Shown: piece by piece, positions 1-5,081 of the stretch
Position numbering within the stretch: position 1 is the stretch's first letter
How the letters are laid out: every line of letters begins with the position of its first letter
From: Rhodopirellula sp.
Lineage (GTDB): Bacteria; Planctomycetota; Planctomycetia; Pirellulales; Pirellulaceae
Direction: 5' to 3'
DNA length: 5,081 nucleotides
Assembly (NCBI GenBank): GCA_003513555.1
Contig: DOPG01000497.1
Coordinates: 1-5,081, forward strand
Translations under genes and position numbers: made by a program
The notes under the pieces: model-generated
What the model was told of the DNA's origin: nothing
Database searches by the model: none
What the model saw: the letters and a program-made list of their open reading frames with translations, nothing else

Positions 1-443
1 TATTTCAGTACGATTGCGGTAACCCCCAAAGACTGCAGCCATGTCGCTATTTCGGTGCCTTCCAAGTCCCACGCAAGGATCGAGTAACCACCTCCAGGAG
101 CGATCAGAACGGTCGTGTTGGACGCGGCGATTTTGGAATGGAAAACATGCAGTTCTGGTTTTGAAACATTGGTCAATCGCATCAGGTGGCGACGAGCGAC
201 CTTATTGGACTTATCTGTCGTTGTATCGAATTCCGATTGGCGGGGCGCGTTCCAAGTGGGCGGCTCATCTGGCCATACCGGCAGGACCAAGTCAGCAATC
301 GCTGCTGGTGGTGCTGGGGAAGCGGTGCCAGTTGCCGCATCATCTTGTGCTGTTGCTGTACCAAGGAGATTGTCGACTACCAACAGGCTCAATGAGACTG
401 CCAAGCTTAGCAACGCCCGCTGGGGATCTTGGAGAGAAAGCAT
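1..443 (-). CDS. Secreted alpha/beta-hydrolase, esterase/acetyl-xylan-esterase-like (5' part only, cut by window edge)
   Basis: Reading the minus strand from ATG at 443 gives 147 codons with no stop up to the window edge. The product begins MLSLQDPQRALLSLAVSLSL, with Arg9 before a hydrophobic stretch and a plausible signal-peptidase I site after ATA (about residues 31-33), so export is expected. A low-complexity Ala/Pro/Thr linker follows, then a mature domain starting near DLVLPVWPDEPPTW. The segment LHVFHSKIAASNTTVLIAPG leads into APGGGYS, the oxyanion-hole glycine loop of this hydrolase class, then DLEGTEIATWLQSLGV and AIVLKY. This is the usual N-terminal third of BD-FAE/COG0657-type esterases, which are common in planctomycetes and remove acyl groups from polysaccharides or small esters. 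The GxSxG nucleophile, Asp and His should lie beyond the left edge and cannot be checked. In-frame ATGs at 497 and 506 are alternatives; 443 was chosen because it gives a compact signal peptide, although no strong ribosome site precedes it. The substrate is unknown. Confidence 0.85.
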   Translation of the reverse strand, partial: MLSLQDPQRALLSLAVSLSLLVVDNLLGTATAQDDAATGTASPAPPAAIADLVLPVWPDEPPTWNAPRQSEFDTTTDKSNKVARRHLMRLTNVSKPELHVFHSKIAASNTTVLIAPGGGYSILAWDLEGTEIATWLQSLGVTAIVLK

Positions 444-589
444 TGAGGTACCCGTGAGATGGATGTTCTGTAATGAAAGCAAACCGGTGGCCGTCATTGT
501 CACCATGAATGGGCTTATTCGACACCCCACCTGATTTCATTCAGATATGCTGAGATTCGTAATCAGAAACGTTGTGTGTGGGGGGTGAC
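444..589. promoter_or_regulatory. Divergent intergenic region between the esterase and the 492-aa gene
   Basis: These 146 bases separate two outward-facing start codons, so they should hold both promoters. I cannot point to a convincing -35/-10 pair for either gene. On the plus strand a G-rich run at 580-585 sits 4 bases before ATG 590 and is the only candidate ribosome-binding sequence. If the esterase starts at the in-frame ATG at 497 or 506, the region shrinks to about 85-90 bases. Confidence 0.3.
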
Positions 590-2068
590 ATGGGCAGCGC
601 AAGGGATGTGATTCGCGTTTGGTGTGATCGACTTGACTCATGGTTTTTACCGGGCGCTGCGATTGATTTTGATTCAGAAAGACGAGACCCTGTCCTATCG
701 CAAAGACCAGCTTTATGTGTTTTGGGTGATCATGGTGTTGAGACCGTACCTACGTTGTCTTTATCAGATCGTTTTGTGGTTGAATTGGACAATGATGTGA
801 CCAGGTCCATTTTGCGAAACGCATGCTCTTTCACGGTGGTGGTCAGCAGTAGGTGGGGGCATGATCCGCAATGTCATTGGGACTTTGGCCAGTTATTGAT
901 GCGAAGTGCGAGTGAAGCTTATTGTCGAGGAGCGGTGTTGTTAGTTGCCGACGGCTCGGCGGTTGAACCGTGGGCGCGACACGCGTCAAAATTAACAGGG
1001 GCGAAATTGTTGCGGGTTGGTTTTGGAGAGCAGAACCACCAGCAGAGGCCACACGTTTGGGTGAGGTTTCCGGACGGTACAGATATCAGTCGTGATGAAG
1101 GGATCATCACGATAGCGGACCGTATTGATGCTGTTCATGTGCGACGTGGCGGCCGAATTGAAGCTTGCCTGAAGCGACGACTCAAGCCAACATCTGAACG
1201 CTGTTTCTCTTCATGCGATGTGCGTGTTGGAGTTGCAGGAAAACCAGACTCGGTTGCGTCCCGTCTTATCGAGGCCGGGGCTGTTGGCTGGTTTGTATCG
1301 CAGGCAACTGATCTTCGTGAACTGGTTGGTGATCAGGAACAGGATGACGGGACGCATCAGAACGAGACTGGTTGCCAGCGAGTTTCTGTCCCATCCATTT
1401 TACCTGGGCTGTGTACGACGCGTGACTGGCTCAATGAGCCGGATCGGTGGTTGGTGCACTGCACGCGAGCAACCAAAGGACCATGGCCGGGTGAGACGTT
1501 AGCCGAATATCGAGACATCATTTTGACCCAGAATCATTGGCATGCTAATCGTACTGCGTTAGATGCACTGTGCAGGATCATTCAGTCAGGTGAGCTTACG
1601 TCATCGGCGATTCTCAGTTCCCGGCGATATCCAGTGGTCTGTTGGTCGGCCGTCCCGCTTTTGGACTTGTTGCAGCAGCGGTGCTTTCGGCCACATGTCC
1701 AAAGGTGGGACTATGAGCCCTATGGAGTTGCTGTGCGGGTGAGAGCGATCCGAGAGCTTGGCGGCCGACCCGTGATTTACGGACAATCAGGGGATGCGGA
1801 TAAGCTACCCGTCAGCGAACGCTTCCGGCACCAAACTGTTGGGCGAACCATTGATTGGAGAGCAGAGAAGGAGTGGAGACTTGCTGACAGCCTGTCTTTG
1901 GTATCGCTAAAACCCCGTGATGTGCGGATTTTTGCACTTGATTCCGGCTCGGCGAGGTCGCGATTGGTGAATCTTCCTTGGAAAGTGACAATGCTCAAGC
2001 ATTTGTCGAAACGAACGCTGAAGAAGACTGGAAGCGATGGCCTGTCAGAAATCTGGAAAGCGGTATAA
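590..2068 (+). CDS. Conserved-looking hypothetical protein: alpha/beta N-terminal half plus C-terminal domain with DWxxExEWR motif
   Basis: I do not recognise a named family for this 492-residue soluble-looking protein; it has no signal peptide or membrane helix. Residues about 40-235 alternate hydrophobic strands and helices (ALCVLGDHG, FTVVVSSRWG, GAVLLVADGSAVEPWA, ADRIDAVHVRRGGRI, VRVGVAGKPDSVASRLIEAG), which suggests a Rossmann-like or SLOG-like region. A poorly ordered acidic linker follows at about 245-265. Residues about 280-450 contain WLVHCTR (His290), GPWPGE (297-302), a helix with LDALCRIIQSGEL, PVVCWSAVPL (348-357), RWDYEPYGVAVR (372-383), RPVIYG (393-398) and DWRAEKEWRL (422-431). 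The order His-Thr, recognition helix, strand, YG and E-x-E-W-R resembles DUF2971/AbiGi-type or ADP-ribosyltransferase-like proteins; this is inference from motifs only. ATG 590 is preferred over TTG 572 and GTG 578 because a G-run lies just upstream. The gap to nadA is 147 bases, so shared transcription is possible but unproven. Confidence 0.75.
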   Translation: MGSARDVIRVWCDRLDSWFLPGAAIDFDSERRDPVLSQRPALCVLGDHGVETVPTLSLSDRFVVELDNDVTRSILRNACSFTVVVSSRWGHDPQCHWDFGQLLMRSASEAYCRGAVLLVADGSAVEPWARHASKLTGAKLLRVGFGEQNHQQRPHVWVRFPDGTDISRDEGIITIADRIDAVHVRRGGRIEACLKRRLKPTSERCFSSCDVRVGVAGKPDSVASRLIEAGAVGWFVSQATDLRELVGDQEQDDGTHQNETGCQRVSVPSILPGLCTTRDWLNEPDRWLVHCTRATKGPWPGETLAEYRDIILTQNHWHANRTALDALCRIIQSGELTSSAILSSRRYPVVCWSAVPLLDLLQQRCFRPHVQRWDYEPYGVAVRVRAIRELGGRPVIYGQSGDADKLPVSERFRHQTVGRTIDWRAEKEWRLADSLSLVSLKPRDVRIFALDSGSARSRLVNLPWKVTMLKHLSKRTLKKTGSDGLSEIWKAV

Positions 2069-2215
2069 TCATGCAGGCAGCAGATAGTCGCGGGACGCCG
2101 TGAATGTAGTTCAGCCAGTGAGCTAAGTGAATGAGCTGTTCTGAATGGTTGCTCTATTTTTTGCCTGAGGGCACTGAGACCGGAACCGCTAAACCTGAAA
2201 ACTGACACCGAGACG

Positions 2216-3421
2216 TTGAGTACCTGGAGACCTGAGAAGTTGAGTACTGATAAAGTTGAAAAGTCGAGCACAGATAACCTGGTCACGCTTTGCGAAAGTC
2301 CTTCGGCGATTCACGAATTGGCTCACTATAAAACCTTGGAGCCCGACGAGTTGCGGCAGCGAATTGCGGCGGTTCGAGAGCAGTTGGGTGATTCGCTTCT
2401 GATTCTCGGGCATCACTATCAGCAAGACGAAGTCATTGAGCATTCGGATTTGCGAGGTGACAGCTACAAGCTGAGTCAGATGGCAGCTGAAAGTGAGTCG
2501 TGTAAAACGATCGTCTTTTGCGGTGTCCATTTCATGGCTGAGACGGCTGATATCCTCGCTAATCATCCGGACAAGGTTCGGCAACGTGAGGGACGCCGAG
2601 TGGACGTTGTGTTGCCTGACATGGCGGCTGGTTGCAGCATGGCTGATATGGCCGCAATCGCACAGGTTGAGGCAGCTTGGGAAGACATGTCGGAAGTGAT
2701 TGATACGGAAAAGGTTATCCCTGTCACTTACATCAATAGTGCTGCAAGCTTAAAAGCGTTCTGCGGCCGTCATGGTGGCATCGTCTGTACCAGTAGTAAT
2801 GCCAAAGCAGTTATCCAGTGGGCCTTTGAGCGAGGCCAGCGGGTTTTCTTCTTTCCCGATCAGCATCTCGGCCGAAACACCGCGTTGGAGATGGGCATTG
2901 AAGAGTCAGAGATGCCTGTCTGGGACCCGTACGCTCTCGAGTTGGGTGGGAACACGGAAGCAGTAATTGGAAAGAGTCGGGTCATATTATGGAAAGGCCA
3001 TTGCAGCGTGCATCAAATGTTCCGGCCTGAGCATGTAGAAGGGTTTCGCCAACAACATCCCGGGATCAAGATTTTGGTTCATCCGGAGTGTCCACGCTCA
3101 GTCAATGATTTGGCTGATGTGTCCGGAAGCACTGGGAAAATCATCGACACGGTTCAAAATAGTCCCGCTGGAACGAAGTGGGCAATCGGTACGGAACTGC
3201 ATCTTGTCAATCGACTCAAGGCTGAGCATCCTGAGCAAGAGATCCACTTTTTGAGTCCAGTCGTCTGCATGTGTGCCACGATGTATCGCATCGATTTGCC
3301 GCATCTGTGCTGGACGCTTGAGAATCTCAGGGATGGCGTGATTGTCAACCAAATCAAAGTCGAGGAAGAGACGAGCAAGTGGAGTCTGATCGCTCTGGAA
3401 CGTATGTTGGCTGTACACTAA
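2216..3421 (+). CDS. nadA: Quinolinate synthase NadA
   Basis: This cytoplasmic [4Fe-4S] enzyme condenses iminoaspartate, from L-aspartate oxidase, with dihydroxyacetone phosphate to give quinolinate in de novo NAD synthesis. Numbered from TTG 2216 (401 residues), it shows GHHYQ (65-69), DSYKLSQMA (82-90), GVHFMAETA (103-111), PDMAAGCSMADM (C140), YINSAA (172-177), FPDQHLGRNTA (213-223), WKGHCSVH (C263), HPECPRSV (C292), a GTE motif (325-327) and CMCATM (C351, C353). C140, C263 and one cysteine of the CMC pair fit the three family cluster ligands. The triplicated fold therefore looks complete and active. Conserved sequence only begins near HYKTL (residue 37). The first 30-odd residues are repeat-like, and no in-frame ATG precedes the conserved region, so TTG 2240 (giving MSTDKVEK, with GGAG 10 bases upstream) is an equally good start. 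No nadB or nadC is in the window. The gene converges with the epimerase, 39 bases apart. Confidence 0.96.
   Translation: MSTWRPEKLSTDKVEKSSTDNLVTLCESPSAIHELAHYKTLEPDELRQRIAAVREQLGDSLLILGHHYQQDEVIEHSDLRGDSYKLSQMAAESESCKTIVFCGVHFMAETADILANHPDKVRQREGRRVDVVLPDMAAGCSMADMAAIAQVEAAWEDMSEVIDTEKVIPVTYINSAASLKAFCGRHGGIVCTSSNAKAVIQWAFERGQRVFFFPDQHLGRNTALEMGIEESEMPVWDPYALELGGNTEAVIGKSRVILWKGHCSVHQMFRPEHVEGFRQQHPGIKILVHPECPRSVNDLADVSGSTGKIIDTVQNSPAGTKWAIGTELHLVNRLKAEHPEQEIHFLSPVVCMCATMYRIDLPHLCWTLENLRDGVIVNQIKVEEETSKWSLIALERMLAVH
2218..2289 (+). repeat. Degenerate 24-bp tandem repeat covering the nadA start
   Basis: Two 24-base units, 2218-2241 and 2242-2265, both begin GAGTAC and end TGARAAGTY; they match at about 15 of 24 positions by eye. 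A third partial unit starts at 2266 with GAGCACAGATAA. The block before it (2194-2217) shares only the GAGACGTT-like 3' end. In the nadA frame the units encode the octapeptides LSTWRPEK, LSTDKVEK and SSTDNLVT. The repeat could be a decayed intergenic repeat absorbed into the coding frame, or chance. Confidence 0.45.
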
Positions 3422-3460
3422 GGCGTGGCTGTTTCGAGAATTTCAGCTGCACAAGATGGG

Positions 3461-4516
3461 TTAAGCCAGTTTGGCTTTCTCGGCCGCAATCATTCGTGTC
3501 ACGATATCCCGAAGAGATAGTGTGATGTCCCATTCAGGGTAGTGCCGGCGCAGCTTGGACAGGTCACTGATGTAGCACATGTGATCTCCCTTTCTAGCCT
3601 CGCTGGAGAGGTCGTACTCCAGTTCGTAACCGCCGATCTCTCGGATCATTGCGATGCATTCCAGTACACTGGCAGCATTTTCGCGACCTCCGCCGATGTT
3701 GTAAACTTCTCCCGGACGGGGTTGCTGCGCGAAGGCGTCGAACGCTTTGACCACATCACTGCATTCAATCTGGTCGCGGACCTGTTTGCCCTTATATCCA
3801 AACACGGTGTAAGGCTTGCCGTGAACTGCAACGTGAACCAGATAGCTGAGGAAGCCATGAAGCTCAACTCCGCTGTGGCTGGCGCCTGTCAGGCAACCCC
3901 CACGGAAGATACCCGTGTTAAGTCCAAAGTAGCGGCCGTACTCCTGTGCCAAAATGTCTGCCGCCGCTTTGGATGCGCCAAACAGTGAATGCATCGTCTG
4001 GTCAATTCGGCACTCTTCGGTGACTCCGTTGTAGTCTTGCCGGTCTGCATAGTCCCAGCGAGTTGCAAGTTCCTGCAGGTTCATTTCGTTCGGAGAGTCA
4101 CCATAAACTTTGTTTGTGCTCATATGGCAGAATACCGCCTCAGGAGCAAATTGACGTGTGGCTTCCAGCAGGTTGAGGGTGCCGTTAGCATTGACCTCAA
4201 AATCCAAAAAGGGGATGGCGGCAGCACGATCGTGACTAGGCTGTGCAGCGCAATGAATGATCAGGTCCGGGCGTTCATTCTTAAAAAGGTCAAAGATCGC
4301 ATCTCGGTTGCGTATGTCGAGCGATTCAGTGCGGAAAGATTGCGTCTCGGATTCCAGTTGCTTGCGGTTCCATTCCGTGCTGCCCGTGGGGCCGAAAAAA
4401 GTGGATCGCATGTCATTGTCGATCCCGATGACCTGATTATCCGGCGCGTCCCAGTGTCTTACTGCAGCAGAACCAATCAAACCACTCGATCCAGTGACGA
4501 CAACAAGCACATTCAA
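3461..4516 (-). CDS. NAD-dependent sugar-nucleotide epimerase, CDP-paratose/tyvelose 2-epimerase-like (SDR family)
   Basis: A full-length extended short-chain dehydrogenase/reductase of 351 residues. It has the N-terminal NAD-binding loop TGSSGLIGS (8-16), an acidic end of the second strand in GIDNDMRSTFFG (31-42), LDIRN (66-70), IIHCAAQPSHD (86-96), STNKVYGD (133-140), HSLFGASKAAAD (176-187), YGRYFGLNT (193-201), FRGGCLTG (204-211), ELHGFLSYL (218-226), GYKGKQVRD (240-248) and VYNIGGGR (271-278). These match the CDP-paratose 2-epimerase group, in which bound NAD mediates C2 epimerisation of a CDP-deoxyhexose for surface polysaccharide; the exact substrate is inferred. The usual catalytic YxxxK reads F179-GAS-K183, so the Tyr is replaced by Phe. 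TTG 4516 has no good ribosome site. GTG 4510, six bases after a GAG at 4519-4517, is a fair alternative and gives 349 residues starting MLVVVTGSSG. No sugar-synthesis partner genes flank it. Confidence 0.9.
   Translation of the reverse strand: MNVLVVVTGSSGLIGSAAVRHWDAPDNQVIGIDNDMRSTFFGPTGSTEWNRKQLESETQSFRTESLDIRNRDAIFDLFKNERPDLIIHCAAQPSHDRAAAIPFLDFEVNANGTLNLLEATRQFAPEAVFCHMSTNKVYGDSPNEMNLQELATRWDYADRQDYNGVTEECRIDQTMHSLFGASKAAADILAQEYGRYFGLNTGIFRGGCLTGASHSGVELHGFLSYLVHVAVHGKPYTVFGYKGKQVRDQIECSDVVKAFDAFAQQPRPGEVYNIGGGRENAASVLECIAMIREIGGYELEYDLSSEARKGDHMCYISDLSKLRRHYPEWDITLSLRDIVTRMIAAEKAKLA
3463..3480 (+). terminator. Weak candidate terminator after nadA
   Basis: AAGCCA (3463-3468), a GTT loop and TGGCTT (3472-3477) form a 6-bp stem followed by TCT, 42 bases past the nadA stop. 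It has too few Gs and Cs and too short a U-run to be a strong intrinsic terminator. It also overlaps the last codons of the convergent epimerase gene, so the pairing may be incidental. Confidence 0.25.
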
Positions 4517-4633
4517 CTCGATTCAGTACGCGGTTTTATTTTGATTTGAAGCACACTCACCAGTGAATCAGCGAGTTTGCGAATCTGTTAACTTTGGCTG
4601 CCAAGTCGAATGCTGAGCACACCGAATGTCGGA

Positions 4634-4703
4634 CAGCTTGAAAAGTTGGCAGCAATGACCTGAACATCACCACTTGGACGTACGCCCATGCTTTTCCAAG
4701 CTG
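4634..4703. repeat. Inverted repeat upstream of the epimerase
   Basis: CAGCTTGAAAAG (4634-4645) and CTTTTCCAAGCTG (4691-4703) are inverted copies differing by a single inserted base, with 45 bases between them. A second inverted pair overlaps it: GCTGCCAA (4597-4604) with TTGGCAGC (4646-4653). The two pairs compete for adjacent segments, so as RNA on the minus strand they could form alternative stems in an epimerase leader. They could also be remnants of an old repeat. No family is recognised. Confidence 0.4.
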
Positions 4704-4958
4704 AACGATTTATTCTACAGGAACTATTCTAGAGGCACTCGAGGGCTTAGCGGGTAAGGCTGCCGCTGGTTGCGGTATGATCCAGTTAGCAGCAGACGAG
4801 TCTTTAAGCACTCATCAAGCCCAGGTCGATGTGCGATTCGTGTAGTATCTCCGCAAAATGATCGTGGCTGGATTTGGTTTCGAGCTAAGAAGATGACTAG
4901 CTCTGAAAGTGGTCTGAAGTAGGAGCTTTTGAAGCCACAAAACCGCCGGGAAGGCGAC

Positions 4959-4977
4959 CACTTCGTCGCGACAAGTG
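4959..4977. repeat. Near-perfect 18-bp palindrome with one inserted base
   Basis: CACTT, an extra C, GTCGCGAC and AAGTG form two 9-base arms (CACTTGTCG and CGACAAGTG) apart from the extra C at 4964. It lies 36 bases beyond the tRNA-His 3' end. It could be a protein-binding site or a processing hairpin; there is no T-run beside it, so an intrinsic terminator is unlikely. Confidence 0.4.
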
Positions 4978-5013
4978 ACAGGGACAACACTCAATGGTTG
5001 GTAGAAAAGAAGG

Positions 5014-5081
5014 GGTGGCTAAAGGGACTCGAACCCTCGACCCTCGGAATCACAATCCGATGCTCTAACCAACTGAGCTAT
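5014..5081 (-). tRNA. tRNA-His, anticodon GUG (5' end cut by window edge)
   Basis: On the minus strand the sequence reads as tRNA positions 7 to 73. The D arm is GCTC AGTTGGTTA GAGC, and the anticodon arm is TCGGA TTGTGAT TCCGA with GTG at 34-36. A GGGTC variable loop follows, then the T arm GAGGG TTCGAGT CCCTT and the 3' acceptor strand TAGCCAC. The discriminator is C73, the identity base of bacterial tRNA-His, which normally pairs with G-1; G-1 and acceptor positions 1-6 lie outside the window. The next bases are CCT, so the CCA tail is not encoded and must be added by the CCA-adding enzyme. A T-rich stretch follows directly. Confidence 0.95.

Larger units (their letters stand above)
4517..5013. 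other. Non-coding stretch of about 500 bases between epimerase and tRNA-His
   Basis: No convincing gene was found on either strand. An 88-codon GTG-initiated frame on the minus strand (4990-4724) has no recognisable motif and no ribosome site. The left part (4517-4720) should contain the epimerase promoter and leader; just upstream of its start there is an AT-rich run (about 4535-4545) but no clear -35/-10. The middle contains several short inverted repeats, for example GAGCTA 4882-4887 with TAGCTC 4898-4903, and TGCCGC 4761-4766 with GCGGTA 4772-4777. The right end should contain the 3' trailer of the tRNA; TTCTTTTCT directly follows the tRNA on the minus strand. Confidence 0.5.

Noticed and set aside
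41..534. Two plus-strand frames of about 138 codons (41-457 and 115-534)
   Set aside because: They lie antisense to a minus-strand frame with a signal peptide and esterase motifs. Their products are compositionally odd and show no family motif.
2162..2173. TGCC-TGAG-GGCA hairpin as a terminator
   Set aside because: The T-run precedes the stem on the plus strand and would be an A-run on the minus strand, so the order is wrong for intrinsic termination in either direction; the stem is only 4 bp.
1777..2286. 169-codon minus-strand frame
   Set aside because: It is antisense to the end of the 492-aa gene and the start of nadA. Its N-terminus (LSVLDFSTLSVLNFSGLQVL) is only the reverse reading of the 24-bp repeat.
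3542..4549. Plus-strand frames of 148 and 186 codons antisense to the epimerase
   Set aside because: The minus strand encodes a full, motif-rich epimerase across the same bases; these frames have no recognisable domain.
4724..4990. 88-codon minus-strand frame next to tRNA-His
   Set aside because: GTG start without a ribosome site, no motif, mixed basic/Ser-Leu composition, and it begins about 24 bases from a tRNA 3' end where a processed trailer is expected.
1..5081. CRISPR array, insertion sequence, toxin-antitoxin pair or known defence operon
   Set aside because: No regularly spaced direct repeats, no transposase or integrase motifs, no terminal inverted repeats with target duplications, and no recognised defence gene. 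Only a weak motif resemblance in the 492-aa protein points that way.

Overview
The window looks like chromosomal DNA of a planctomycete, probably of the Pirellulaceae or a related group. The evidence is the NadA subtype, a long form with the motifs GHCSVH, HPEC and CMCATM, together with a secreted esterase that starts with an APGGGYS loop, loose spacing with few operons, and weak or non-ATG starts. This assignment rests on recognising protein families, not on a database search.

Layout, left to right. (1) Positions 443 to 1, minus strand: the 5' part of a secreted alpha/beta-hydrolase (esterase/acetyl-xylan-esterase-like) that runs off the left edge. Its signal peptide and oxyanion-hole glycine motif are visible. 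(2) Positions 444-589: a divergent intergenic region. (3) Positions 590-2068, plus strand: a 492-residue protein that I cannot name. It has an alpha/beta (Rossmann-like) N-terminal half and a C-terminal half with HCTR, GPWPGE, RWDYEPYG and DWxxExEWR motifs, vaguely like DUF2971/AbiGi-type or ADP-ribosyltransferase-like proteins. (4) Positions 2216-3421, plus strand: quinolinate synthase NadA, whose first codons lie in a degenerate 24-bp repeat. (5) Positions 4516-3461, minus strand and convergent with nadA: an NAD-dependent sugar-nucleotide epimerase of the CDP-paratose/tyvelose 2-epimerase type, with Phe in place of the usual catalytic Tyr. (6) Positions 4517-5013: about 500 bases with no convincing gene but several inverted repeats. 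(7) Positions 5081-5014, minus strand: tRNA-His(GUG), cut at its 5' end by the window edge and lacking an encoded CCA.

The genes do not form one pathway. NadA makes quinolinate for de novo NAD synthesis. The epimerase uses tightly bound NAD and probably supplies a deoxysugar for surface polysaccharide. The esterase acts outside the cytoplasm. The unidentified protein lies on the same strand upstream of nadA, with a 147-bp gap. I see no mobile element, CRISPR array or recognised defence cassette. The least explained item is the 492-residue protein.
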